In this document: piece after piece, positions 22,701-36,676 of the stretch
Layout of the letters: every line of letters starts with the position of its first letter
Numbering within the stretch: position 1 is the first letter of the stretch
Assembly (NCBI GenBank): GCA_032717465.1
Contig: CM064657.1
Location: 23,408,848-23,472,847, forward strand
Source of the DNA: Coenobita brevimanus
Lineage: Eukaryota > Arthropoda > Malacostraca > Decapoda > Coenobitidae
Length of the DNA stretch: 64,000 bases
Direction: 5' to 3'
Position numbers and translations under genes: made by a program
Notes under the pieces: model-generated
Told to the model about the DNA's origin: nothing
Database searches by the model: none
Seen by the model: only the letters and a program-made list of their open reading frames with translations

Positions 22701-22877
22701 ATTAATCACCTGTTCCTCAGATGGTCCATAATTATTATGCCGTATTTGGTTCATTTCTGTACAGTTGTTTTTTTCCATATCTTGCTAATAAATAAACAGA
22801 CAGAAAGACAAGTAATTCAAACGAAACATATAACCCCCTTGCGGTTTCGCGCGCAGTAATAGGTTAGTGAAGTGCTT

Positions 22878-23714
22878 ATAACACCTTCCCTGTACTGTTG
22901 TTTGCAAATGATACTGTGTTGTTAATTGAAGACGAAGGGGAGCTGCAAGGCTTGGTGGATGAGTTTGGAAGAGTGTGTAAGAAACGGAATCTAAAGGTGA
23001 ATGTAGGGAAGAGTAAAGTTATGGTCTTCGAGAGAGGTGAAGTCAGTTAATATACAGTGAGGTTGGATTATTAGGAAACGGAAAATCTGAGTACGTTTAA
23101 GTACTTGGGTAGTGTGATGAGCAAGGATGGAAGTTTGGAGGGTGAAGTGCTTGAAAGGGTACAACAAAGAAGAAAGGTTTCTGGTTCCTTGAAAGCAGTG
23201 ATAAGAAACAGGGAAGTGAGCATGGAAGTGAAAAAGTTACTACATAACAGTATTGTGATACCAGCTCTAATGTATGGAAGTGAAGCTTGGACGTTGTTGG
23301 AAGGACACAAGTCAAGAGTGAGAGCAGTGGAAATGAGTTATTTGAGAGGAGCCTGTGGAGTCACATGGAGAGACAGACTGACCAATGGGGAAGTGAAGGA
23401 GCTTTGTCGAATGGATGTGGATGTGGTAGGAAGCGTTAGGAGAAACACAATGAGGTGGTTTGGCCATATGGAGAGGATGGAGAGTGAGAGACTGACGAGG
23501 AGAGTGTATGTGAGTGAGGTGGAGGGGGAGAGAGGGAGGAGGAGGCCAAGGATGAGATGGAGGGATGGAATGGAGAGGTATATGAGAGAGGGAGGTGTGA
23601 ATTGGGAGCGGGGCAATGATATGGCAGGGGACAGGGCAACGTTGAGGCGATTTGTTTGTGGCCACCCCGTATGGGATTAAGGCGTCTGGCAATAGATAGA
23701 TAGATAACACCTTC
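22878..23714 (+). pseudogene. 5'-truncated LINE inserted in an R1 copy, 11-bp target-site duplication
   Basis: The + strand starts within the RT domain: LFANDTVLLIEDEG (from 22901), where the catalytic FADD is FAND, then LVDEFGRVCKKRNLKVN and GKSKVMVFERG. After a stop it resumes in another frame with TFKYLGSVMSKDGSLEGEV, HNSIVIPALMYGSEAWTLL, RRNTMRWFGHMERM and RLTRRVYVSEVEGERG, ending GHPVWD. The element closes with an ATAG-repeat tail (about 23690-23705). The 11-mer ATAACACCTTC is at 22878-22888 and again at 23704-23714, a clean target-site duplication. Joining the flanks gives a reverse-oriented R1 copy, so the LINE landed in R1. The changed catalytic Asp and the frame break make it inactive. 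Confidence 0.85.
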
Positions 23715-23765
23715 ACCAGAGAGAGATCCCCTAATGTGAATAAAATCATGTTATGGTAACAAGAC
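23704..23765 (-). repeat. R1 copy, 3' part interrupted by the LINE
   Basis: The stretch TAACACCTTCACCAGAGAG then AATGTGAATAAAATCATG continues the R1 sequence whose beginning ends at 22888. Confidence 0.5.
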
Positions 23766-23954
23766 TACATGGGAAAGTCGTCCTCGTACCAAATGTGCTA
23801 AATTTCACTGTGTGGATTAGGTGTTTGTTGAGAATTCATCAACAGTGAATATATTACTGGCAAAAATCAGTAACCTGTTCATGTACCGAAGACTTACTGA
23901 TATCCCCTTGTTTCAGTTGTTTGTGATATAACTTGTCACAGTTAGCCTGGTGAC

Positions 23955-24015
23955 ACGAAAAGACTCCTATGACTCACAACCAGCTGAATAAAATCGTCTA
24001 TCTCTAGGAGGAGCA
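23955..24015 (-). repeat. R1 repeat fragment
   Basis: Core AGCTGAATAAAATCGTCTA with flanking ACTCCTATGACTCA. Confidence 0.45.
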
Positions 24016-24117
24016 GGAGCCTTGCGGCCCTATGGGATCCTTCAGCACTTGTCGAAATTTGAATCATCCTTGAACCATGCTTCGTTTGGGAGCAATTGCT
24101 TTGCGGCTGTATCGCTG

Positions 24118-24395
24118 CAGCACCACCACCATCATAACTACCACCACCATCACAGCAATCACAACCACCACCACCACCACCACCATCATCATGATCATCT
24201 TCACAGCAACCATCACCACCACATCTACCACCACCACAAAAGGTACCACCATCACCACCACCACAGCTACCATAATTTCCACAGCCAACACCACCACCAC
24301 AATCACAACAGCCACCACCATCACCACTTCCACCACCATCATCACAGCTACCACAGCTACCACCGCCACCACCACCATTGTCTGCTGAATGAAAT
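24118..24395. repeat. CAC/CAT-rich imperfect triplet repeat
   Basis: Mostly CAC, CAT, CAA and ACC triplets for about 270 bp. It reads as poly-His, poly-Thr or (minus) Val/Gly-rich in different frames, so no frame is favoured as a gene. An R1 core (CTGAATGAAATCG) follows at about 24382. Confidence 0.75.
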
Positions 24396-24449
24396 CGTTT
24401 GTTCGCAGCGTCAGTGAAATAATGGACATTGGAGTGTAAATGTGCACCC

Positions 24450-24450
24450 T

Positions 24451-24496
<46 letters not shown>

Positions 24497-24663
24497 ATTT
24501 CCCGCAGTCTCTTCCACATGCGCGTATTGTGACTCTAATGGGGAATATTTTTAGGGGTCAAACCACCCCTTCAGAAAATATCATTTGGCATGAAATTGAA
24601 ACTGGCCCATTTGAGACCCGCTTCCAACCACCAGTTTTGGCTGCACCCCCTCCCCCCTACACA

Positions 24664-24712
<49 letters not shown>
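24450..24712. repeat. (CT)n and (TA)n microsatellites
   Basis: (CT)n at about 24459-24492 and (TA)n at 24667-24708, with unique sequence between. Confidence 0.9.
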
Positions 24713-24713
<1 letters not shown>

Positions 24714-24775
24714 GAGGATGTTAGGTAGAATATTAAAGTTGTCTTAAGCATAAGAGAGTTAATGGAGTCAGTATG

Positions 24776-24870
24776 AACGGCCTCAGTCTCCTGTGACTCT
24801 CTCAGCTGAATAAAATCGTTCAGCGTTAGTGCCAAAACAGCATTAGAATTGTCCCGAACGTGAGAGAGTG
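24776..24870 (-). repeat. R1 repeat copy
   Basis: Contains CTCTCTCAGCTGAATAAAAT then CGTTCAGCG and CGTGAGAGAGTGAAC. Confidence 0.5.
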
Positions 24871-25014
24871 AACATGTAATGAGTTATTGTATTGTCCGAA
24901 AGAAGTGAATGTTCTTTTCTCGATTACCTGTTTTTTTTTTTTGTTTTTTTTCTGCTCCTGATCAGACTGCACACTTCCCCAGAGACTGTTGACCCTGGTT
25001 TGACTTCATGTGGA

Positions 25015-25100
25015 AACCCCTTTGCAGTAGTTAGTTTCTCTTAGCCGAATAAAATCGACTGGCGTTGGCTGAAGTAAAATAGGATAAGAAACAGCATGAT
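25015..25100 (-). repeat. R1 repeat copy
   Basis: Contains CCCCTTTGCAGTAG, TCTCTTAGCCGAATAAAATC and GACTGGCGTTGGC. Confidence 0.5.
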
Positions 25101-25464
25101 TCACGATACTTGTGGAGTAAAAAAAGTCAGTTGATAATAAGGTAACAGCAAATGTGCTTATATACTAAGAGAATAATGAGGCACTGCATGAAAAATGGGT
25201 GATGAAACGGGCAAAGGTAACTTTCAAGGTGGGGGAGGCGTCATAACCAAGAAACTGAGATGACTGCGATCAAGTTGGCTGGATGACGCATGTATGAAGA
25301 AGTGCTTGACAAGGATTTTGGCACCGCCCCCTTTTGAACATAATAGTCAGTGGTTTAACTCTGGGCAGTTTTATGTGAAACATACAATACGAAAAAAAAA
25401 AAAAAGTGTGTAGATACGTAGGCCTGAGATACGAAGTAAGAATTCCTAGGTATTTTATTTTCTG

Positions 25465-25600
25465 CAAAGAAGAAAGAATCAAAGGCTGGAAGCCCGCATG
25501 TTCTTTATAGGAAAAACTAAACAAACGAGAGCTAAATTCTCGATACGTTCACTGCGAGGTGCCTTGACACATTACGATTACAAGACTGATGTGTGGATGA
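25465..25600. repeat. Dispersed repeat also present at 51800-52015
   Basis: Shared blocks with the 51.8-kb copy: GAAGAA-GAA-AAAGGC, GAGCCCGCA or GAAGCCCGCA, a CTAAATTC block, and GTGCCTTGACACATTACG against ATGCCTGGACACACTACG. Similar blocks occur in decapod sequences from memory. The class is unknown. Confidence 0.5.
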
Positions 25601-25990
25601 TTGCAACCCTGTAAACTATGCATTATACTAATTGTTCTCCCATGTTTATACTTTCTCTTTCTTCGTTTATGGATCCGACATCACCTTATCTTATGGTGAG
25701 AAGGAGAGACCAGATAGTGATGATGAGGATGATGAAGCATGCACGATGTCAAGAGTGTAAAAGGAAAGACTTTAGCAATTAAGTTCCTCCATTTCTGCTT
25801 ATTCCTGCCTTCGCTATCAAGGAAAAATCTGGAAGAAAAGAAAAAACTCGGTCCTCCCCGTCGTGGACATGTGGAATGATAAAAATGGTGAATTAGTGAG
25901 GTGAGATAATGTCATGGTGGGACGACACGGCGCCACCCGGGCCCACAGGGACTTGCCCGCCTCCCTCACGAGAACACAATATCTCCAGTT
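25600..25990. other. No recognised gene
   Basis: Mixed sequence with a short GATGATGAGGATGATGAAG run near 25718. Confidence 0.4.
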
Positions 25991-26027
25991 TTATTGTATC
26001 CTGTCTCAAATTTGTCGACTTTCCTTT

Positions 26028-26105
26028 TTTTTTTTATGTTAGTCTCTTCAGCCTTAGGACGTCTTAATGCAATCGCTTTTATCGGATCCACACTCAGATT
26101 TACGT
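26028..26105 (+). repeat. R2 family unit (ends in GGATCC)
   Basis: Reads T-tract, TTAGTCTCTTCAGCC, TTAGGACGTCTTAA, then TTTATCGGATCCACACTCAG. The same order recurs at 26926-27300. Confidence 0.5.
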
Positions 26106-26157
26106 AGGATTAATACACCCACGCTCGCAAAGCTAGAGAGGGGTTTTGTTTTTGTCG

Positions 26158-26158
<1 letters not shown>

Positions 26159-26205
<47 letters not shown>
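26159..26205. repeat. (TG)n microsatellite
   Basis: About 23 TG units. Confidence 0.95.
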
Positions 26206-26208
<3 letters not shown>

Positions 26209-26209
26209 A

Positions 26210-26890
26210 TCATAATAACTCAGGCAATTTTTATCCGATTCTAGCCAAACTTTGTAGAAGGAATGAGTCACAGTCAGGAAGAAATATGTTGCTTTTGAAG
26301 TTAATGTTTTAGAGGTCAAGGTCACAGGGATAGATTGAATTTAGGCCTAGCTTGGTCGGCTTAAAGTTTTAATCTAGTTTCGACCGAATTTGGTGGAAAT
26401 GTTGAGGATAAGGCAAGACAAAGGGAGTCAGCTTTGAGTTTAGTCAAAGGTCAAAGTCACAGGGCAAGATCAAAGTTCGACCCGTGTGTTTGTGTGTGGC
26501 AACAATAACTCAAACTTTATGTAAGGGCTGCGGATCAGCTGAGGAGTTGAGCTGTTGTTTCTAGAACAATAGGTCAAAGGACAGGGTCACATGCCAAGGT
26601 CAGCTTAAACAGTTTTTAAGTGATTAAGACCAGACTTTGTGAAATGGTTCTGTGTAAGACAGTGATAAAGGAATTTCGAGAGTCATCAGTCAGAGGTAAA
26701 GATCACGGGGAAAAGTGAAAAATCAAGGTCACAGGGCAATATCAACCCAGTTTTGATCCGATTTGAGCCAAATTTGGTGGAAGGGTGAAGCATGAGACAA
26801 GAATGAAGTACCGGTAATTCGACTTTGAAAACATTCAATCACAGGTCGAGGGCACACGATAAGGTCAAATATTCAGCCCCTAAGCCAAAC
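26210..26890 (+). repeat. Degenerate tandem repeat dense in AGGTCA-type hexamers
   Basis: About 130-bp units each contain a TTTTATCCGATT-AGCCAAA or GACCAGACTTTGT-type block and a block such as AGGTCAAGGTCACAGG, AAAGGTCAAAGTCACAGGG or AGGTCAAAGGACAGGGTCAC. AGGTCA is the half-site of nuclear receptors, and TCAAGGTCA is the extended site bound by FTZ-F1/ERR-type monomers. The similarity may be fortuitous, as this kind of repeat recurs in many invertebrate genomes. Confidence 0.6.
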
Positions 26891-26925
26891 GGTGAGCACT
26901 GGTTTTGCACTCTGTGAGGCCAATT

Positions 26926-27300
26926 TTGGTTTTTTAATGTTGGTATCTTCATCCCGAGGACGTCTTAAACTCCTCTACCGTATGCACGAGTTTTATTTGA
27001 AGTTAACCCCTTAGCTCAAGAACCTGTTAATATTTCTACTTTTACTGGATCCAGGTTCAGCTTTGTGCATTTTTTTTTTTTTTTTAATGATAATTTCCAC
27101 AACCCGAGGCCGTCGTAACGTCTCCACTTTATTATAAAGCTCTAAGTCAGTCCTTCAGCTTAAGAACAGTGTCTTTATACCTTCAGTTCATTTGGATCCA
27201 GTCTCAGCTTTGTGGATTTTTTTTTTTTTTTGTTAACCACTTCGGCCCGAAAACGTTTTAACCCTTTTTTAAATCCGCTGACGTCTTTCATAGTTTATTC
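26926..27300 (+). repeat. R2 repeat units in tandem
   Basis: Two to three diverged units of about 150 bp. Each has a T-tract, TTC-CCCGAGG-CGTC-TAA, AGCT-AAGAAC and GGATCCAG-TCAGCTTTGTG (GGATCC at about 27048 and 27195). An R1-like TTAACCACTTCGG is at about 27233. Confidence 0.55.
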
Positions 27301-27365
27301 CCGCAGTTCCCAAACTATTATAATCAGCATTTCGAACTGGAATGGTTATATATAACCTTCATCAA

Positions 27366-27452
27366 CCCTCGCTCTCCAAAATATAGATAAAATCGTCAAC
27401 AGGTAGCAAAAAATATCTACAGAAGCACCTCATCAGCGTAAAGGAGTTTAAA
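27366..27452 (-). repeat. R1 repeat copy
   Basis: Contains TAGATAAAATCGTCAACAGG then TAGCAAAAAAT and a GCGTAAAGGAGTTTA end. Confidence 0.45.
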
Positions 27453-27754
27453 ACCTCCAGTGAAATTTGATCCCTTGGCAGCTTTATGGAGAATTTTTCT
27501 TTTTCCTTTTCAGCCTGAAGACGTCTTTCAGATTTATTCTTGATACCCACTGACAATTATTGTCAGCTTAGGAGATAGTTTTCTAGCCGGTGAGTTTTTA
27601 TTTTTTCTTTTTTATCCATCTCCAAGCTGTTCATTATATTGTATTTTTGCCATGGCACGGAGGAGATTCAACCAGTTGGAGGAGTTCCATAAAGACTTCA
27701 TTTATGCCCTCATTACTACATTGGGTGGCTGTCATGTGTGCAGTAAGCAAGCCT

Positions 27755-27758
<4 letters not shown>

Positions 27759-27788
<30 letters not shown>
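27759..27788. repeat. (CA)n microsatellite
   Basis: Fifteen CA units. Confidence 0.9.
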
Positions 27789-27790
<2 letters not shown>

Positions 27791-27889
27791 GAGAGAAAGG
27801 AAAGGTTGTGTTGCAGGTGGGGTAATGAAGGAAAACGAGAGGTGAGTCTCAGATGTCGGTGGCTGTGGGTGTGTTCAGAGTCAGGCGGT

Positions 27890-28450
27890 AGGTGTGAGGT
27901 TACTGTGCCTCTCCCCCGTCACGTGCCCTACCACCCTCACCTGTCCTGCCACCTGTCCTGTCACCAGCTTTTGTTTCACTCATCACCGCTATCACCTTTC
28001 CTGCCACCTGTCGCTCCGTTGTTGCACCGCCCCTCCGTCCTCTCACTATTTTATAACACTATTCTGTAAGTGTCTACTACCTCCCTGATTTGCCCTTCCA
28101 TCTACTACCATATCCTGCCACTTCACAGTCTCTACCTTGTTATGCCGCCTACTCCCGCCTCTTGCACTTTCACTTTACTTCCTCCACCTTCCCAGCCATG
28201 TACCACCTTGTCCTGCTGTTGTCACTCACTCACTTGCACTGCCTTGTGCTGCTTTTCATACTACCTCCGTCTCTCACCATGGCCTACCTTCATTCACTGC
28301 CCCACTACCATTCTTATTTCCTACCATTCACCGTCATCTTGTCCCATCACTGTTCATTTGCTGTCACTTGATTGTTCAATCTATTTTCTTGCAGAACCAA
28401 CCCATTGCCACTTTTTTGTTACCTGCATCTGCCCACCGCACATTTGTTAA
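27890..28450. repeat. Pyrimidine-rich degenerate repeat (CACCTGTCCTGCCA type)
   Basis: Variants of CCACCTGTCCTG and CTACCATTC recur irregularly. Open frames here (up to 126 codons) overlap in all frames and have no domain. Confidence 0.45.
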
Positions 28451-28461
28451 CATCTTTACTC

Positions 28462-28540
28462 CGAGAGGTCCCGAAAACTGAATAAAGCTCCACAGCGGTA
28501 GCAAGAATGAAAAATATGCCACACCACACAAGGAGTTAGC
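28462..28540 (-). repeat. R1 repeat copy
   Basis: GAGAGGTCCCGAAAACTGAA, TAAAGCTC and GCGGTAGCAAGAATGAAAAA. Confidence 0.5.
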
Positions 28541-28603
28541 ACCAGCCACTGGACTACGGCCTCGGTAGAATGAATAGGTTCTCGCGGGTAGTGGAGTTTT
28601 GCT

Positions 28604-28605
28604 GG

Positions 28606-28700
<95 letters not shown>

Positions 28701-28710
28701 TGTGTGTGTT
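28604..28710. repeat. (TG)n microsatellite
   Basis: About 50 TG units with one GAG interruption near the end. Confidence 0.95.
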
Positions 28711-28934
28711 TCCCCGGGCGCGCTGCGTCCATGTTCAGCACTCTATTGATTGGACATGGTTATGACACAGTGGCCAATCTTGATACATTTGTAGCCATTC
28801 CCAGCAGAGCTGAGGCTCCAGAATGGTCATGTGTAACCCTGAGCCTGGATTCCAGAGGAGGCGGCTGAAGTTTTTTTTTTTTTTTTTTTTTTTTCCCACC
28901 ATGTAATGCCACCAAGGACGTAGACTGCTTCCTG

Positions 28935-29030
28935 ATCCTTAACTCCTTTACTCCCTTGACATACTTTTTTTCTAATGTTTGCTGTCTCCAGACGAGCTTA
29001 TAACAGAAAATCCCCCAGGAGAGAAGATAT
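28935..29030 (+). repeat. R1 repeat copy
   Basis: CCTTAACTCCTTTACTCC, a T-tract, TGCTGTCTCCAGACGAG and CCCAGGAGAGAAG. Confidence 0.5.
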
Positions 29031-29051
29031 TAATGATGGTTGTTTCTATCC

Positions 29052-29152
29052 CTTCAGATTTGAAAAAATCTCCTGAAGTGAATAAAGACGTGTGTCAACA
29101 GGAAGAATAAAATAAAAGGTACTCGTCCGCCATGGGACTGAAGGGCTTAAAT
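29052..29152 (-). repeat. R1 repeat copy
   Basis: CCTTCAGATTTG, CTCCTGAAGTGAATAAAG, CAACAGGAAGAATAAAATAA and GGGACTGAAGGGCTTAA at the end. Confidence 0.55.
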
Positions 29153-29267
29153 GTTTTGGATCAAGGTGGTCAAGTCTTGGGCACATAACCTGGCCAAGGC
29201 TAATACGGGACTGGCTTTCACCGTTTTTAGCCGGCTGTTTGGGTGATTTCGAAAATGTCATCAACAG

Positions 29268-29850
29268 TACGTTAGTAGGCTACTTGGGTAATGTTATGAT
29301 TAAGATTGAAGTTTGGAGGATTAAGTGCCTGAAAGGGTACAGCAGGGAAGGAAGATTGCTGGTTCGGTGAAAGCAGTGATAAGAAATAAGGAAGTGAGCA
29401 TGGAAGTAAAAAAATCGCTGCATAACAGCATTGTGATCCCCGGTCTTAGGTATGGAAGCGAAGCTTGGACCTTGTTGGAAGGACACAAGTCAAGAGTGGG
29501 AGCAGTGGAAATGAGTTATTTGAAAGGAGAGTGCAAAGTTACATGGAGAGAGAGAGACCGACAGTTGAGGAATTGAAGGAGCATTGTGGGATGGATGTGG
29601 ATGTGATAGAAAGTGTTAGGAGAAATACCTTGAGGCGGTTTGACCATGTGGAAAGGATGGAGAATGAGAGACTAACTAGGAGAGTGTATGTGAGTGAAGT
29701 GGAGGGGAGGAGAGGGAGGATGTGGCCGAGGATGAGATGGAGGAATGGAGTAGAGAGGTATATCACGGGGGACAGGGCGGCGTGGAGGCGATTAGTTTGT
29801 GGCCACCCCTTACGGGATTAAGGCATCTGACAACAGATAGATAGAGCAGT
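29268..29850 (+). pseudogene. 5'-truncated LINE, same family as 22878-23714
   Basis: Encodes, across two frames, VIRNKEVSMEVKKSLHNSIV, RYGSEAWTLLEGHKSR, then RRNTLRRFDHVERM and RLTRRVYVSEVEGRRGR, ending GHPLRD and an ATAG tail near 29843. Relative to the 23-kb copy it lacks about 15 residues (the MREGG segment) and carries a frameshift near 29550. The flanking hexamer CAGTAC occurs at about 29264 and 29853; it may be a short target-site duplication but is too short to be sure. Inactive. Confidence 0.8.
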
Positions 29851-29854
29851 ACAA

Positions 29855-30178
29855 CCTGAATGAGTAGAGAGCTAAATCTGTCGCCATGTACGTGGCGTTG
29901 AAGTGAAGGATGTGTGTGCTCAGGTCTTAATGTCATAGAGAAATTAGGCGTTTGCTGGAATGGCAGGTTCTGCGTTAAGATTGTGCGAGTGTGAACGGGT
30001 TAGTTTGGGTATGTTTTGATGCAGTATATCATGAATTATTTCAAGTGAGTTTATGAGTTATTCTGGATTATTTTTCTTAGCATAAAGGATACCATTCATA
30101 GTGAAGGGTTTAAATGTGTGAACAGTATGAATGTTGATGTCATGGTTTGTGTTCTCGCACGTTTAGTTTAGATGGTAT
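29855..30178. other. No recognised gene
   Basis: Mixed sequence. A short R1-like end (ATAGTGAAGGGTTTAAATG) is at about 30099. Confidence 0.35.
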
Positions 30179-30179
30179 G

Positions 30180-30265
30180 TAACACCTTCGCTACAAGCAG
30201 TCTCTCATAAGCTAAATACATTCGTCTGACGGCAGCAAGAATATGGTGACGTAATTCATTAACAT
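30180..30265 (-). repeat. R1 repeat copy
   Basis: TAACACCTTCGCTACAAGC, GTCTCTCATAAGCTAAATAC, TCGTCTGACGGCAGCAAGAA and a TAATTCATTAA end. It is one of the clearest copies of the R1 core. Confidence 0.65.
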
Positions 30266-30269
30266 TACG

Positions 30270-32580
30270 ATAATATTAATTTATGTGTATGATTTTTGGC
30301 TGTCACCAGATACTTTTAGTTTCGGATAGACCTCTCGTATGGTACTGAGTAGACGAACATGTTGGGTGGTGTCAGTCGTATTTTGGTCTGAATGTTCTTA
30401 CGACTGGTGTTGGGTGTGTGGGGTGGAATGTTGTGTGAGGTTGATTGGTATGTTAGGAAGATGACGTTGGGGTCTGTTGTGCTTGACGTTTGTGGTATAC
30501 TGCGGTTTTGGGTGGTTGTTTGCTTCTAGTATCCTCCACCCACTTCACTTATTGCAGCAACTGTCCCACTTCTGGTACAGTGATTGAACTAGACAAGTGT
30601 TTGAGGTAACATTTGTGTGCAGATAAACTAGCGTGTGTGGGTAGAGGAATGTGGGTGGGTTGGGTTGGAGCTGTGTGAGCGTGAGAAGACTACAGAATTG
30701 CCGAGGAGATGAAGTGATGACGGAAGCATAGTACAGATGAGGTGAACAGTAGTAGGGGTGGAGGTGGAGGCAGGTAGTGTTGTATGAGGTGTGGTGCGTT
30801 AGGTTTGTTGAGGTGCGTCATGGCGTGGCAGGGATGGGTCAGTGGCAGATTTATTTAGACTGGGCATTCGTTGGTAAGGCCGGTGTGTTGCATCGCATTT
30901 ACTACGTAGGGGGCTGTTGGATGACCAGGGATTTATAGACTTTGTTGACCTTGAGTTGTTTATAAGATTGCTTGTTTATTCATGTAAGCTCACTCGCATA
31001 GGTAACACCCCGTCACAACCAAACCACAGTGAATATTAAGGTTAAATAATATAAGGAAACTGATAATAATTTTCTTACATGACTCCGAAGACAAGTTTGA
31101 AAATTGATGGAACTTTTATGAAACATTAACACAAACTTTTTCCCTAACCCTGGTAGCAGAATTATTCCAGTTTACACGTTTTGGAGTTATGAATGAATTT
31201 CTATGATAACAATTGCCGGACGGTTAGGAAGTGTTTGAATTTGGTCGATTGTGGCGGGATTTAAAAATTTGAACTGACACCTCGCTATGTAAATTTGGGG
31301 AGGCCTGATTGAGAGTGAAACGGAGATATTCAGGAAAATGATTTTGACTGGATATTTTCAAGGTGGGTTTTGCTTTTGATTATCTTCGTTGAGTGAAAGC
31401 AGTTTGGGGTCGACGCGGCGGCATTTCAGCGCACAGTCAAGGTGCTCTTTGGATTTTAAGGGGACTTAGCCATTATCTTTTTAGTTTCTTTTGGAGCAGA
31501 GTAAAATTCGCGAGCATCCTTGTTGGTCAGGAGAATTAACTATATAAAATTGTCCTCAAAAAACTGTTTTATATATATAAAACCATACGCCATGTCTGTA
31601 CACCGGAAATGAGTGAGGGTAGGTCCTGTGATTTTACAAGTCTATTTAGAGGCAAGTAATGAATATGATGGTTTTAGCTGCTTGTAGTTAATAAGATAAA
31701 AGGAGTAGACGATGAGTGTGCTGGTCTGTGACTTACAATTTCTGATGTCTTAGTTCTCCACATGTCGGTCTGAAGCTTATCTTATAATGCCTGCACTGTT
31801 GCAGTCCAGCACTGAACTGACCAATTGTTGAAGCCCTTCGTATTCTAAGGTAAGTTCTGTGACCCCATGCTGAGAGTCTCATCAGAGCAGTTGTGCCAAG
31901 GCCTACGCGTGCACCTGCTACGTGAGGGAATGTCGTTGCCACACAGTGGCCGTGATGCAGCAGTCTTTCAGCTTAAAGGAAATGTGAAAGTTGCTCTTTG
32001 GGTCTGGTTTGTCAGCGTGGAAGAAATGGTAATAGAGGTAATAGAGATTACAGGCAGTCCAGTGGTCGTTTGGCCTTTGCTGCCCAAGGGTGCTTCCAGC
32101 ATGTACCATGAACTGGAGGAAGTTGACCTGTCAGTGTCTTAAAAAAACTAGAGTTCATTAGCGAGGTATGGGCTAAAAAGATGCGCTCAAAGAATCGTCA
32201 GCCGGGCAGACGAAAGTTGACAGTCCAGGTGCTGGGAGCTGATGGTAGTTTTCTTACAAGGCTGTGTAGAAGAGATACACAGAACGTCCCTGGCAGGGTG
32301 GTGATGGTACAGTAAGTTGATTGGCGGTATCTCTTTAAGAATAGAAAAGATGTTGCCACAGTGTCGGTAGGGAAATGAGGGAGAACCCCTAAGTAAGTAT
32401 GTCTAGATAAAGTAAGGTAAAGCTTATGATATTCTTACTAGATTGGAGGCAGTGTAATGTTATATTGGAAGATTATTGGAGGATTTTGGGCAGCGACCTA
32501 GCGGGTTTGTTCGTGTACAGGAAAAATAAAAAATTTAAATACAGTGCGGGTGCGTGTAGGCTCAACAAAATGCATTGTTG
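30270..32580. other. Long stretch with no recognised gene or repeat
   Basis: Mixed composition, with G/T-rich + strand at 30340-30900. The 91-codon open frame at 31867-32142 (begins MLRVSSEQLCQGLRV) has no domain that I recognise. This 2.3-kb stretch is the least explained unique-looking part of the window. Confidence 0.4.
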
Positions 32581-32584
32581 ATAT

Positions 32585-33481
<897 letters not shown>

Positions 33482-33545
<64 letters not shown>
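33482..33545. repeat. (TA)n between the Penelope-like fragment and the LINE
   Basis: About 64 bp of TA separating two unrelated retroelements without other sequence. Confidence 0.95.
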
Positions 33546-36074
<2,529 letters not shown>

Positions 36075-36084
36075 TTATGTACTG

Positions 36085-36363
36085 TACACTAGCTCCAGAA
36101 AGTATCGGTTCACTGAGGGTCCGATGCCATCCGGAGTGATTGGACCATGTGGCAGTGACAGCAAGTTAATGCCTGTATACATTATAACATTTACGGTCAT
36201 TCCCAACACATTATGAAGGACACAAGTGGTGTCTGGTATAGCAGCCATCTATCGTCTGGGATGCCTGCGTGTGGGAGGACAACAGCAATTCTCAGTTTCA
36301 TTTGTTTCATGTGTCATAGTATTTAACACATATTCTGCAAGGATACTTTCTGGAGCGACTGTA
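36085..36363. mobile_element. Tc1-like MITE, 20-bp TIRs, TA duplication
   Basis: The left end CACTAGCTCCAGAAAGTATC (36087-36106) matches the reverse complement of 36342-36361 at 18 of 20 positions. TA flanks each side (36085-36086 and 36362-36363). The CTCCAGAAAGTAT motif is the terminal motif of many Tc1-like elements. The 275-bp body has no transposase, so it is non-autonomous. Confidence 0.85.
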
Positions 36364-36376
36364 CACTATATACTGC

Positions 36377-36380
<4 letters not shown>

Positions 36381-36450
<70 letters not shown>
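36381..36450. repeat. (TA)n microsatellite
   Basis: Uninterrupted TA, 18 bp beyond the Tc1-like MITE. Confidence 0.95.
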
Positions 36451-36452
<2 letters not shown>

Positions 36453-36540
36453 CATGTATACGATAAAATATCTCATTCGAACCGCTCGCCTCCTAGTATG
36501 TGCAGTGCAGTATATCAGCCTAACTATTGCGTCACTACTG

Positions 36541-36609
36541 ATTTTTTTTTTTTTTTTTTGGTATGTACCAAAAAATGAAATTGGCAAAGAATCATGATAT
36601 ATTCCTTGA

Positions 36610-36674
<65 letters not shown>
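36541..36674. repeat. T-tract, (TG)n and (GA)n
   Basis: T at 36541-36559, TG at 36611-36633, GA at 36634-36673. Confidence 0.9.

Positions 36675-36676
<2 letters not shown>

Noticed and set aside
24022..24517. His-rich (+) or Gly/Cys-rich (-) proteins
   Set aside because: All frames on both strands are open over a CAC/CAT triplet repeat, so no single frame is supported.
29264..29858. A target-site duplication CAGTAC around the 29-kb LINE
   Set aside because: Only six bases, and the adjoining bases differ; too short to be convincing.
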